Shown in pieces: positions 45,756 through 57,800 of a stretch of DNA of 64,000 nt. The DNA is from Emydura subglobosa. Its lineage: Eukaryota; Chordata; Testudines; Chelidae. Made by a program: the position numbers and the translations under genes. The stretch lies in the NCBI GenBank assembly GCA_007922225.1, contig ML679941.1:54130235-54194234 (forward strand), in the 5' to 3' direction. The notes beneath the pieces are model-generated. The model was not told where the DNA came from. It searched no databases and saw only the letters and a program-made list of their open reading frames with translations. Each line of letters begins with the position of its first letter. The first letter of the stretch is position 1.

Positions 45756-46309
45756 CCCTTATGATTGCAATGATAACCTTTAAAATATGAATCCATTGTA
45801 AACTGATTGTGTGGCCTGCCTGAGTCTGCAGGCAACCTGAAAAATAGCTCTGAGAGATTCAAACAGTCTTATTCATACTCTGTGAGTCCATGGCCAAGAA
45901 TTTTGGTAGTTTTCTATGAGCCACAGCTGTGGGAGCAGGATTGAATTTTGTGATGGGAATGAAGGTTAAAGTTCCATCCACCCTAGAAATTGCATTGTAT
46001 GGAGACATAGAGTATATTTTTGATACCACGGAATGTCAGAGTTGTTGATGTGCAATTGGGTCCCATTGTGCTGTGGTGTGGACAAGGGCCCTGCCTTTTG
46101 CTTCCTGATTTGAGAGACATGCATCTAAAAAACCAGTATCCTGAATGCATGAACTTTGATATGGTTGAAAACTGGATTCATATTTTGTTGCTTGAGCTCC
46201 CTTCTTTGACTGATACTTTGTTGGTAGAGAAGTGTTTCACTCGCAGAAGTGTGCATAAGGGGCCTCCCAATAAATGTCGGGAGCACAGAACTCCTCTGGG
46301 GCCTTGATG
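45756..46309. other. Unassigned noncoding DNA
   Basis: No element recognised up to the G-rich tract. Confidence 0.4.
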
Positions 46310-46485
46310 GTGGGGGGGAGGGGGGCGGGTGAGGGAGAGCAAGCTCCTCCTGGCCCCAGGGTCGCAGTGGTGGAGTGAGGGGCGAGCAAACTTCTGCCAT
46401 GGCCAGGGCAGGGGGAAGGAAGAGCAAGCTCCTGCAGGGGTTGGGGAAAGCGAGCTCCTCTCAGGGCTGGGGGTGGGGCACAGAA
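46310..46485. repeat. G-rich tandem-like tract
   Basis: Starts with G runs of 7, 6, 3 and 3 (46312-46335), a quadruplex pattern on the + strand, followed by a degenerate repeat with the word gagcaagctcctg or gagcaaacttctg or gcgagctcctc about four times (46338, 46384, 46421, 46450 areas). Probably the interior of an unrecognised turtle repeat. Frames on both strands here (46125-46551) are chance. Confidence 0.65.
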
Positions 46486-46793
46486 CATGCCATCCAAAAG
46501 GGGGTCAAAGTTAAATTTCTGCACACACCCCTGTTCACTTATTAATAGCACGTCTTACCTCTCTGATCTCTGGAGTAGATTGTCACCTACAGCAACTGAG
46601 GTAGCTGGAGATTACTTCTCATTCCAAGCTGTGCATATAATTAAATCAATAACACATTTTAGCTATTTTAAATAAGCTATGTTTTCATTAACTTTCATCA
46701 CACTCTGTCAGCGCTGTACCAGACAACTTTCCTTTTATAATCAGTTCTTCCAAAACCATTAAATACGAATGGTTCTAAATGCATGCAATATCT

Positions 46794-47212
46794 CAGTGGT
46801 CCTCAGCCAGGGGTACAAGTACCCATGGAGATATACAGAGGTCTTCCAGGGGGTACATCAACTCATCTAGATATTTGCCTAATTTTACAACAAGCTACAT
46901 AAAAAGCACTAGCGAAGTCAGTACAAACTAAAATTTCATACAGACAATGACTTTTTTATACTGCTCTACCTCTATATACTATACACTGAAATGTAAGTAC
47001 AATATTTATATTTCAGTTGATTTATTTTGTAATCATATAGTAAAAATAAGAAAGTAAGCAATTTTTTCAGTAATAGTGTGCTGTGACAGTTATGTATTTT
47101 TATGTCCGATTTTGGAAGCAAGTAGTTTTTAAGTGAAGTGCAGCTTGGGGTACGCAAAACAAATCAGATTCCTGAAAGGAGTACAGTAGTCTGGAAAGGT
47201 TGAGAACTACTG
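46794..47212. mobile_element. Non-autonomous hAT element, ~420 bp
   Basis: Left end cagtggtcctcagccagggg and right end (minus strand) cagtagttctcaacctttcc form hAT-Charlie-like inverted ends. The flanks caatatct and ctgtaact share 5 of 8 positions, a weak target duplication, in keeping with age. AT-rich interior without coding sequence. Confidence 0.75.
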
Positions 47213-50200
47213 CTGTAACTGACAGTAGAGCATAAAAGTATCGCCAAACTGACTGAAGTAATGAGCAAATGAGTATTGAGAGAAAGATACGGAAAACATC
47301 ATAAAAGTTAATTCCTAACTTTACAAAATGTGATCTCATGTAATAGAATGTATCAGTGGTACCCCCACTTACTAGCCTAGATACCTTACACATTGTGACA
47401 AATTATTCATATTAAATGATCGTAGCTAAATGTCTAAAGCCATATGGTGTGAGGATGCAGCATAGTGATGGCTTCAGTGATTTCTTGCCTGAAAGCCCAT
47501 TTTTCATGCCAAACACCTTTAAAAAGGATTATTTCTGATTATGTTTTTGCCTCAGGGTCCCCTTACTCTGATAGTCTCTCTCTCCCTCTTACTTCCTAAT
47601 TTTATTTTGACCTTTGCATTTACTTTTGAGTTTGTTACATTATATTTTCTTTCTCTTCTCTTCACTTCTGTTGGTTTAGTCTTCTCTTTTCTATTTATTT
47701 TCCTTACATTAGTTTCAGATTTTCACATTCAGAATTCAGGTGTCTCTAGTTCTTGTGCTGATACAGCAACATCTGCATGTGTAATTAGCTACCAACCTTT
47801 TTTCAACAGCCCTAGATACCCAAGTGTGAGTTTTCCTATGCTACTGCTAACTCTAAGGCAGCCCAAAGAAGGCTTTAGGTCTCTCTTTCCCTTCACTCCA
47901 GTGGCCTCCCTTCTCCTGAACTTTTCTCTTTAGCAAACCACCAATATCACTGTATTTTCCTTTTGGATAGGAAGACTGATAAAGCAACTGACATGGCCCT
48001 GTAGTCAGCCATCTATATGGTTTTATAGCTTGTCTGAAATCAGTATTCATCAAAACACAATTCTGAATTGGCAATTCCAAAATATTTCAGGCCAAATTCA
48101 GACCTGGTGTAAGCCAATACCACTTGTTTGCCTTTAGTGTTATTGATTTTAATGAGCGGTGCCCACATCCACCAGAACTATGGCCTTTTCATACCGAAAT
48201 CTTAGAAAAAAGAAAATGGAAAGAACTAAAGCAGAGGAAAAAACAGGCAAGTGGTTCTCAGTGTTTGCCAAGAGACAGATTGTTGTTCAATCTGGTTTTT
48301 AAGCATTAGCTTACAAAGTGGCACTCCTCCGCTGTGCTTTGCAATAAAATTGAAGAGCTAACCCTGTCAGTGAGAAAGGGCTTGTATACTACCTATTGGA
48401 ACCAGTCAAACAGTGCATTTGATATTTTTCCTCTAGATATTGCCACACATACAAAAAGATTCTCTACCTTCATTAAAGAAAGTAATTATCTTGTCTTCAT
48501 TCAGTTGGGCTGGCAGATCTGCATCCGTGTGTGAACAATTCATCTCCAGTATCTGCAAACGAGAGCACTTGCATCTCCATACAATAAAGCTTATTGCAGC
48601 AGCATTAGCTGCAGTGCCTTTTGTTGCTTACTGGACAATGTTGTGTAACTTGATATTTCTCTGAGTGACATTTAAACTTAAGTCAAGAGAAAAGCTGGTT
48701 GTCATTTTTTGTGAAACATTTCAGGAGAATTTTAGATTCTTATATCATCTGTCTATATTGACTCTGGATAGAAAAGACAACTAAACTACTTGAGTCACCA
48801 TTAGGGCTATAATTTTGGTGTGATTATTGTTCAGCCACTTATGCATGATTATGATAAACATCCTCCCCTAAAATTAGTCCATTTAAAAGCACAGTTCCAT
48901 GATCACCCTTCCCCTCTTAGAACTTCTTACCCAACCCGCCCCCTCACTTGGTAATTTCTTCTAAGTCACTTTAATCATGTTTTATCATTACCTGGCTTCT
49001 TATTAGGGCAGTCTAGTCTTCCCTTCTCACTGCATGATACACGGTGGCTGAAGCTTGATTTGCATGATCTAAATGATTTCCGCAATCAGTGCTCTCCAGT
49101 TGTTTGTCCTGAAGGGACAGTGAATGATTACACTGTTTTAAAAGCATTTCTGTGCAGCAAATACCTAATTTACAATAAGACATCAACATTTCCCACATTC
49201 ATAATGCAACTGGCCCTCCTAATAAATTTCATTTCTGCTTCAATCTCCCTACTTCATAGAAAGGCCAGAGATGAAGATTTTATTATTAAGACCAGGGAGA
49301 GGGATAGCCATTAGCCCCTCAGTTACTAAACTGTAAACAGTTCAAAATGTCTAATCAGCAGCTGGCAACCTCCATTCCTTGCACTTAAATCCGGTGTGGG
49401 GACCACCATTCCTTTGACCAAAGAAGGATGGAAAAGGCTCTCTCCCATGGAACCTTTGGTGCTGCTTCTTTCGCAACTCTTCATTTCTGCTTCAATTTAC
49501 CTACTTGGGAAAAAGGCAGAGACGAAACACTTATTAATACGAATACTTAGAAAGACAGATTAAAGGCAGTATCCTGCTCTTGTATCTCTGAGGGCCTGAT
49601 CCAACGCGCACTGAAGTCAATGAGAATCTTACCACTGACTTTAATCGGTGCTAGTTCTTTGGCAGGGCAGGTAGGGGAACAAAGCAATAGTGTCCAAGTG
49701 AGGGGCCCACTGGCCATCCTGGTTCAGAGCCTTCATGGACTACATGCTCTGTAGAGCCTCTTACAGCAAAGCGGTGCTGCTCCTAGCATACCAGCTGCCA
49801 ATAGTGGCCCATGATGGGGTTATATCAGCCAAGCCGCACAACACAGAGCTAATGAAATACTAGACCTACTCCTACATATGAACATAGGGGAGGAATGAAG
49901 TGAAAGGAATAAAGTCTCTTCCCATCATACTGCAGCTATACAACACACAAGGCATTCTTTCATCATATCTGTGAGCCTAATGCAAGTGTGGGTTGATTAA
50001 TGACCATAGCCTCTGACCCTATCTTAACAACTCCTAATAAAACTTCAGGAAAAGCATTTAAATCACTGCTATTTATCCTATTTTATTCTTAAATAAAATA
50101 TAATGGGCAAAATTCAGCCAAGCAAGAAAGTACAACTGTACTAACTTCACCAAGGGAGGCGCTATTTGTCTCCAGGTTGAATCTGGATAATGGCATCTAT

Positions 50201-51392
50201 CAATGGTATGTACTGTAGTGTCATTTCAGAATGCTCTTTCACACATGAATATTCATCTGTGAAAATACTGTGGAAGAGACAAACCCTGCAATGTGGTCTT
50301 TAGTGGCGTCTGTAGCATAAATCCATCATTTTAGTCTGGATGATAAACTGTTGTGATAAAAACCAAGATAATTTGGTCATTCTTTACAATATGATCTTTA
50401 TTGGGGAATTCTCCAAAGTCGTTAACACAGCTCATTTTAAAGTATTAGGCAACCATGCCATACATAGACAAAGGAAAACAAAAACTCAGAATTCTTCCCT
50501 TAGCCAAAGAAGTGCCAATAGTGTTTGTCCAGTGCTTAGCTATATACAGTCCTACAACGGTTGCACACTTACTACCACTGATTTCAATGGCAGTTGTGTG
50601 CATGTGAAGGCTGCAGAACTGAGTCCTAAATGGTGAATTTTATGGCTGTTTAACATCTAATGAGCTAAATTCTACTTTGTGTTGCACCAGGTGGGGAAAA
50701 GGACATAGGAGGCCTCTTCCTTCCCACCTGCTCATTTAAGCAATAGAGCACCAGGAAAGATGGCCTTTCCTCTTCCCACACTCTGTTCTTTTGAGGTAGC
50801 TAACAGCACTAACCAGGAAAAGTCCTGGTGACAGAGATTTGTCCCATGTGTCCTTCTCTCTGCACACTCATGCAGGGGTGGCCATAAATATCCTCCCAAA
50901 TTAGAAGGGACAATTAAACTTCTGGAAAGTGAATGCAAGAAAAGGGGAATTAGACAAACCCATCAGGAAACTACAGACCCTGCTACAAAAAGAGAGAAAC
51001 AAATGAGATACTACAGACAGTTTCACAATATGGAAATAGAGCAGGGGAACTCTTGGTCTAGCAACTCAGGAAACAGAATGCTAGCAGTAAAATCATGAAA
51101 ATTATGCCCTCCCTATGGAGGAAGAACAAATAGTGAAAGTCATTGTATGACTCTATAACCTGTAAAAGACATAGGGTTCCTCAATTACTCCAGGCAGTGG
51201 TTGCTATTAAAGGGAAGCAACCTTGTGTTATTCATCTTGTGTTATTGACTTTATTTATTCCTATGGGTGTCTGCACTATATTCACAAACAGTCATGTCAA
51301 GAACAACAATAATAGATTTCCTCCTTTTTGTGAATTAAGAATGTCTTTCTTAAGGCAGAGAATGTCGTTTAGCTACAGGTTTTTACAACTGC
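47213..51392. other. Unassigned noncoding DNA with candidate conserved elements
   Basis: No gene found. The + frame at 47541-47933 is phenylalanine- and leucine-rich because the DNA is T-rich. Segments 48410-48660 and 49010-49270 lack repeat texture and hold homeodomain-, SOX- and POU-like words (attaaagaaagtaattatc; acaataaag; attcgcat is not present, but attgcatg-type atttgcat is exact at 49058-49065). A ~60 bp segment at 49226-49290 has a partial copy at 49481-49540. Confidence 0.35.
49226..49540 (+). repeat. Local direct duplication
   Basis: The phrase catttctgcttcaatctccc and tacttcatagaaaggccaga at about 49228-49270 is echoed by catttctgcttcaatttacc and tacttgggaaaaaggcagag at about 49482-49523. 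The match fades after about 60 bp. Confidence 0.6.
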
Positions 51393-51452
51393 ACAATGGG
51401 GTTTGACTGGGGCTTCTTGGTGCTACCATAGTACAGATAATTAATAATAATA
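51393..51452 (+). mobile_element. L2-like LINE 3' end
   Basis: Text cacaatggggtttgactggg, gcttcttggtgctaccatag, tacagataattaataataat is the sense form of the L2-like tail that appears reversed at 34197 and 60020. The terminal ataataat repeat is the family's end repeat. Confidence 0.75.
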
Positions 51453-51935
51453 GTGTGGTCAATAAAATGTTTCCTTTCTAACGGCAGCCATTGTATTTCA
51501 ATGATGTAGCAGAGCCCAGTGCCACAGTCCATCCCACAAATAGTAGAAGTTCCTTTTCTGGCACAGAAACAAAACCTCCTTTGGGAAAGAGGCCGGGTTA
51601 TTTATTTTAGAGCAAACATAAAGTAAAGTCCCTTCCTGAAAGCCCTCAGAGCCTCAGACTGCCTATCCAAAACAAGCTTAAAACAAACTAAACTAACACA
51701 AATACAGCACTCTGGAATGGAGAGTGATTTCCTCCATCTTGTAGCACCCCTTTTCCTGGTGTAGATGTGAGTTTGAACATGGGTCCAACTCTCCTGCCTT
51801 CCTCCTTTGAGTTCCTGAGGAAATTCCTCTGTGTTCTAGATTTCAGGTAAGCAGTTGCATCCCTTTGTTAGGAAAATTTGCCTGAAAGGAAACCATGGTA
51901 ATAAGGGACACCTTTTGAGTCCTGAAGGTACTGTG
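51453..51935. other. Unassigned noncoding DNA
   Basis: No element recognised before the L1-clade LINE. Confidence 0.4.
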
Positions 51936-52564
51936 CCACCCATCACAGATGGGACTCCTCTAACTAAATCAACAGTATAAGAGACCTAATAACAGAGGAG
52001 ACTATAATATAATCTATCAAGTCACTAAAAAATAATAAGGCACCAGCAGCCAGACAGTTAGCTAAGACAATTTTGTAAGTCTCTCAGACACTTTAGTACC
52101 ACTGTACCAAGCAGCAATAAACTATATATTAACAAATAGACAATTCCCCACAACATGGCAAATGGCCACAATCTTGACAATACCAAAACAAAAGAGCCAC
52201 TGGTAACAATCTATTTTCCTGCCAAATCTGGATTACAGGATGTTCAGAAAGATGTTGGTAAGAATAAACTCCAATAAAGCAGATAATGCACTCAGAACAA
52301 GTGGGATTGACAATGAGATGATACAGGTTACGTAACATCAGTGACCATTAGCTATCATTTGCAAATAATGACTATTCAGCAGTCAACCCTTGTACTGTCA
52401 GTTGATGCAGGAAAAGCAATCAACATATGTTCGAAATATTTACCTATTTGCAGTACTGCCAGATATGAATTTGCAAAAATGTATCAGCTGGTTAGGACTG
52501 AACTATGACTTTGTTTTTTCATAAGTACAGCTAAATGGCCTAGCATTAGAATACTTTACATGAG

Positions 52565-52584
52565 CGAGAGAGAGAGAGAGAGAG
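52565..52584. repeat. (GA)10 microsatellite
   Basis: Perfect GA repeat within the L1-clade remnant. About 85 bp further on, at 52669-52688, tcgaagggat occurs twice in tandem. Confidence 0.9.
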
Positions 52585-53007
52585 GTAACAAGAATGCCCA
52601 AGGTCACCCATGTTATTTGCTGTAACCATAAGAATCACTGGCTGTAAAAATTAGGTCAGAGAGAATTTTCGAAGGGATTCGAAGGGATTAAGGTTGATTC
52701 ACGATAAAATCTCAATATACTCTGATAACATCAGGCTATATCCTAGAATCCAATACCTTTCTGCCTGGAATAAGTACTAGGGCATTTGGAATTTGGAGTA
52801 GCTCTTTGGGATTTAAAATTAATGAACCCAAATCATATCTATTCTCTATTTCTATCTATCCATCCATCTATGGATTTTCTAATGCACCCCTCACATATCT
52901 AAGCACTGATAATGTTACATGGCCAGTTGCCAGTGGATGCTAAGGAAGAGCCTCTAACCTGTGCAGAGGCCAGCCACAGTCACTTTTTACATTCACCTGG
53001 GCACAAA

Positions 53008-53094
53008 GGCCTAGATCTGCAAAGGTATGTAGGCACTTAACTCCCACTGAAATCCATGAGAGGTAGGTGCCTATATGCCTTTGTGAATCTAGCC
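53008..53094. mobile_element. Palindromic MITE, second copy
   Basis: The left arm 53008-53036 (ggcctagatctgcaaagg...aggcac) pairs with the right arm 53067-53094 (gtgcctatatgcctttgtga...ctagcc), with few mismatches. Same family as 6952-7058. Confidence 0.8.
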
Positions 53095-53185
53095 AACGAC
53101 TGAGAAAGTAGCATCACTAGCCATGCCAAAAGGGATGGCAAGGAGACAGGACCATGACTCCTGGCCGTAACCCAAACTCTAATTG

Positions 53186-53333
53186 ATAGGGGTTAGGAAA
53201 AAACTTTTTCTATGGGCACATTATTGCATAATTGGTCATTTTGGGGTTTCATGCCTCATTCCCTGAAGAATTCGGTACTTATCACTGTCAGACAGAATAC
53301 AGGTGCAGTATCTAGCATGGCAATTCCTATTTT
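53186..53333 (+). mobile_element. CR1 LINE 3' UTR fragment
   Basis: Phrases ataggggttaggaaaaaact, tctatgggcacattattgca, cataattggtcattttgggg, cactgtcagacagaatacag, and catggcaattcctat follow a CR1 3' UTR. The usual middle portion ('ctagatggac') is missing or diverged. It lies inside the L1-clade remnant. Confidence 0.75.
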
Positions 53334-54010
53334 CCATTCCTCTCCCTCCTCTGCACTAACCCACAGACTTGGCTAGCTCAGAGGGAAACATATGCTGCCC
53401 CCCGTTGAAGTATGGGACATCAATACGCTCTCCATGTACACACAGGTATGTCTGGGAGGCACTGTGCAGGCCTGTGGCTATAAGTTACAATAGAGCCCTC
53501 TTGCAAGAAAATGTGAGCCAATCAAAATTTGTATTTATTTTGACTCAGCAGCTATCAGTCTGTAACTGCTACAGAAATTATATTAAAAAACAAATAATTT
53601 TTAAAAACACCCTGTCCTAACAGACCACCACTCAGAAAGTGTGACTAAACCTTCCCCACTCAATACACCTCCTTCAAAAAAGGCCGACTAAACAGATGAC
53701 CTTTGTGACATTTCTTGAAGGTCAACAGACTCAGGCTCTATTTGACCAGCTGGGCATTATACTCAGTCTTCTTTTATCTCTTCTGATCCCAAGAAAAAGT
53801 TTGATACTCTTTGAAAGTGAATAGCTAGGTTCATGTGGAAGAGCAAACACATCAGGGGTAAGCTAGCCTTTTTAATATTACCAAGGGAAATATAAGGAAT
53901 GGCCTTCTCTAAACTTCCACACAGTACCCCTAAAAGATGTAATTAACAGACTGGGTGACCCATTCAGTAGATGGAACATGGATACAAATAGTGGAAATGC
54001 TAATTTGAAC

Positions 54011-57000
54011 AAGGGTTTCTATTAACATACCATTTGTATTTCAGAAAGAAATAAGAAAACTGTAAGATGAAATCTATTTGACATTTCTACATTAAAGGCT
54101 AATTTTATGCCTCTCCCCCAGACACCCATTGAAATCAGTGTCCTGAGGGGCACAATCTGGCCCTACATGTTTCTAAAAGACCCAGAATTTTTACCAGGCA
54201 TCCCAAAAGCTATTTAACTGTATAGGGTATTTTGAGATACAGTTTGTATGAAAGATGCTACAGAAAAGATGAGTTAAATATAATACTACAGGGCTAGATT
54301 TATTCTTGGCTCTTTTGTGGTGTGTTGGGGGAGGGCACAAGGAGCAACCCTGTGCAGTGACCAGAAACAACGGCATTCTCTAACCCAAGGAAGCACATGT
54401 GTTGCCCTTTCTGTGTGTGTCTGAGGAGACTGAGAGGAAGCAGGACCATGTCCCAATCCCAAACCACCAGGTTGGTTCAGCCTGCACAGAAGAAGGCTCT
54501 GAGAAGACTAATATCTCAGGCACAATCTGACCCATCAAGAGCTAGCCTATAAAAGGGATGTGGCTCTGTATGCCCACTCCTTAAGACTGTGCCAAGATGG
54601 TACAACTGAGTCCATTCTGTATTTCAAAAAGGCATGTGGGAAGGGTTGCAATAAGATCATCTCTTTGGAAGAGAGAATTTAACATTTTGAATAACTGAGA
54701 GTTTAATTTAGTCTGGCAACACATAATATTTTTTCCAGCCTCCTACAATTCTATCACTATATCATCTTACACTCCAATTATCTCTTAATGACAAACCTGC
54801 TCAGACCCCTGGAGGACTGTTTTCAAGACATACTGAACAATGGGCAACATGCCTAAAATGATCTCCAAATTACACTTAGCTTTTTGAAGGAAACTCAGCT
54901 AGAAATGAGTTCTGTAAGACAGCAATGCAAAACACATCTGCAGAATAATAATAATAATAATCATTAATAATAGGTTAATGTTTATAAGGATTTTGAAGTT
55001 ATTATTATGATTATGATGGAAAGAAAGACATTTCTGAGGTGATCTGTTTTTTGTTACTTTTTATTTATAGCACGCTGCAGGTGTACTTGTTGCTGTACAA
55101 ACACAGGGAAATCAATTTCCTGCACTGTATTTATAAAATAATGTTTATGTCCTGCAAAGAAATACATGCAGGCAATCCCTTTGCAGGATCAGAGCCTAAA
55201 TCCCACAATAGGTGCAGACATGCTCTGCTCAGTAGAGGAACTGAAGGAGTGTGGAGGAGCAAAGGCAGCTTTTATGCAACTTTTGTACTCCCCAGTCCTC
55301 AGAACTGCCAAGAGCCAGTTTAGAGCAACCTAAGGCCCACTGTACTTTTTTCTGGATGGTAAAGATTCTCAAGAGGCTGTTATACCAATTAGGGATTGTC
55401 TTTGTGCAGTAGCATTCTGACCATGCCACTCCCCATGGTTACACTCCTGACATGTTATTTACACTGGAACATGCAGCGAAGGTGCAGGGTGGGGGCTTAG
55501 AGCTTCCCATCCCAGGATTTCCCCCATGTTGGAATACTCAAGTGTCTGGTTACACTGGCTTTCCCACTTATCTGAGCTTCAAGCAGAACAAGGCCAGCCT
55601 ATATGATACACTGTAAACTGCTTAAATATGAAGGGGTCCAGATTTCATCTCAGAGGAGATGAACATTGAAAGGCTTTGTGAAATATATTCATGTTAATGA
55701 GGTATTTTTTATTTACTAGATGATAGGAAGCCCTCGTTTTAGAAGAAGAAGCAGTTAGTTCCCAAATGAGAGGCAAGGCGTCATGCAAATCAGAGAGAAA
55801 GACAAAAAAGGAAATAGTTAAGAAGGAGTCTGGAAAGAGCAGAGGAAGTGAAGAGAGAAGGAGGAAATGAGAGCAGAGATGTAGGTGGGGAGAAGTTGTG
55901 AGACCTTGATGGCGAAGTCAAGCTGCTTGAACTCTATGAATTTGAAGAAGCAAGTGATACAGTCAAAGTGGCAGGAAAGAAAAATTAGCTGAGTTATTTG
56001 GGGTTTACTATGATTTGTTTTAATGCAGATATCTCTGCAACTATTTGTAGTTCGGGCTTGATGATACTGCAAAGCCTTATCTCTGAACTTTCAAGTATTC
56101 TGAATTTCGTGATCATTTTTCTGGTCTTTGTAGAGATGTTGTATAAATGACATTGTAACTTAATTTAAGTTGGTTGGCTTCTCCCTTATGTCTCCACTGG
56201 CCCTACAATATGCCATGTTGTAAAAGTATTGGGTGATATCCCAGTAATTAGGGTAAGATAGCTAAGTGAGCAACAGATTTGACCTACACATGGCCAATTA
56301 AGATAAGTGATATATCCTTATGTGGGAAATTGTTAGGGAGCACACTTAGAAACAAAAGGCCCAAACATTATCCATACTTAAGGACCCATGGTTTTTTAAA
56401 AAAAGAGCAGTAATGAAGAGAGAGGGTTGAAGAAAGTCCTGACTGTGAATAGTTAAGGAACAGAGCATTACTGCTCAGAGTTGTCAAACAAAGAGAGGCA
56501 ATAGCAGTTATGATAGTTAACAGGGAATATTCTTCCCAGTTTCTAGAGGGAGGCCTTGACTGGAGAAGATTTGAATGGGAAGGCTATGTTTTGTCAATAG
56601 AGCCTCAAATATCTGGCATATAAAAGAGATATGGATATGAAGCCAACATCCTTCCTCCTTCTTCACACAAGCGACAGATGCTGTCAATGCCTTCTAAAAA
56701 ATTCTGTTGCCCAATGTAACTATTACAGCTAGGGCATAAGAAACTTAAGATAATTCACAAGGTACAAAGTAACCTCCATGTAGGGCTTAATCAAATCCAA
56801 CTGATGAAATTTGAGCAGGTCAGGCCTAGACAGACAAGCTGAAAAAGGAAATAAATGGAGGGGAAAGGAGCACAAGACTGAAGAATGGTCTAGAGAAAAC
56901 CAGAAAATAGTCTTATTTGTTTATTTAGTAAGGAGACGGAAAGCCATCAGAATTTTTCATTGTCTGATGGACTTGAATTCAGGGTACTCAGCACCTTCCA

Positions 57001-57084
57001 GAACTGGGCTCAAAGTGTGTCCTGAGAGTGGTTTACCTCTCCATCAAGAACTTAAACAGAAAATGTGAATTATAATTGGAAATT
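54011..57084. other. Unassigned noncoding DNA with small repeats
   Basis: Holds a possible MIR tail at about 54215-54290 (tattttgagatacagtttgt, atgaaagatgctacag) and an (AAT)n repeat at 54944-54960. A TATA-like catataaaag lies near 56618. Otherwise nothing recognised. Frames such as 56811-57068 have no motif. Confidence 0.4.
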
Positions 57085-57800
57085 GTGTAAGAACATTTTA
57101 CTAGATGCCCAAAAAGCCACAATCCCACAAGTAGAAAGAAGACTGCACTGATTAAAAACCAATCTGTATGAGGGGAGAAATAAAGACAACTGTAAAAAAT
57201 AAATAAATGGAAGAAAGGGGAAGTTGATAGTAATGAACATAAAGCAGAAATTATGACTTGAAGAAAATTGATTGGGGAAACTAGGAGAAATCTATGGCCA
57301 GCAAAGTTAAGGTAAATAAGAAGAATTTTTAAAATAGATTAGGAAGAAAAAGAATGATAATGATGTTATTCATCTGTTACTACATGGAAGTCATAGAATT
57401 GTCAATAATAATGCAGAAAACGCAGAAGTGTTCAATATATACGTCTGTTCTGTTTTGGGGGAAAGACCAGATAATGTAATGATGTTATACAATGATGTTT
57501 TTATATTACAGTAGTAACTCAGGATGATGTTAATACAACAGCTACTAAAGTTAGACATTTCTAAATCAGCAGGTCCTGATAACTTTCAGCCAAGAATTTT
57601 AAAAGAGCTGGCCAAAGATCTCGCTGGACAATTAATGCTGATTTTCAATAACTCTTGGAACACTGAAGAAATTCCAAAAGATTGGGAAAGAAGCTAATGT
57701 TGTGCCAATATTTAAAAAATGGTAAACTGGATAACTTGGGTAATTACAGACAAGTCAACCTGACATGATCCCAGCAAAAATAATGGAATGACTGATATTG
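57085..57800 (+). mobile_element. CR1 LINE fragment, pre-RT and RT start
   Basis: Text agatgcccaaaaagccacaa, aatggaagaaaggggaagtt, tctatggccagcaaagttaa, cagcaggtcctgataacttt, aaagagctggccaaagatct and gaaattccaaaagattggg follows the region before and at the start of the RT in the CR1 subfamily also found at 25729-27770 (there in minus orientation). In a broken + frame one reads LDISKSAGPDNFQPRILKEL. It ends near 57800, before the catalytic palm. Both ends are truncated. Confidence 0.85.

Larger units (their letters stand above)
51936..54010 (+). mobile_element. L1-clade LINE remnant, interrupted
   Basis: Short readable blocks in changing + frames follow L1 ORF2 order: a segment like DTLVPLYQAAINYIL then TWQMATILTIPK (about 52085-52195), LDYRMFRKMLVRINSN (52226-52273), KISIYSDN near 52704-52730 at the position of the Y.DD active site (here changed), GFKINEPKSY (about 52810-52840), and at 53816-53915 IARFMWKSKHIRGKLAF then LILPRE. 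Between 52900 and 53755 other repeats are inserted. L1-clade (or Tx1) elements are present but old in turtles. Many stops and shifts. The assignment rests on motif order. Confidence 0.6.

Noticed and set aside
47541..47933. Hydrophobic + strand frame of 130 codons, transmembrane-like
   Set aside because: Pure T-rich low-complexity effect. No start context, splice pattern or homology evident.
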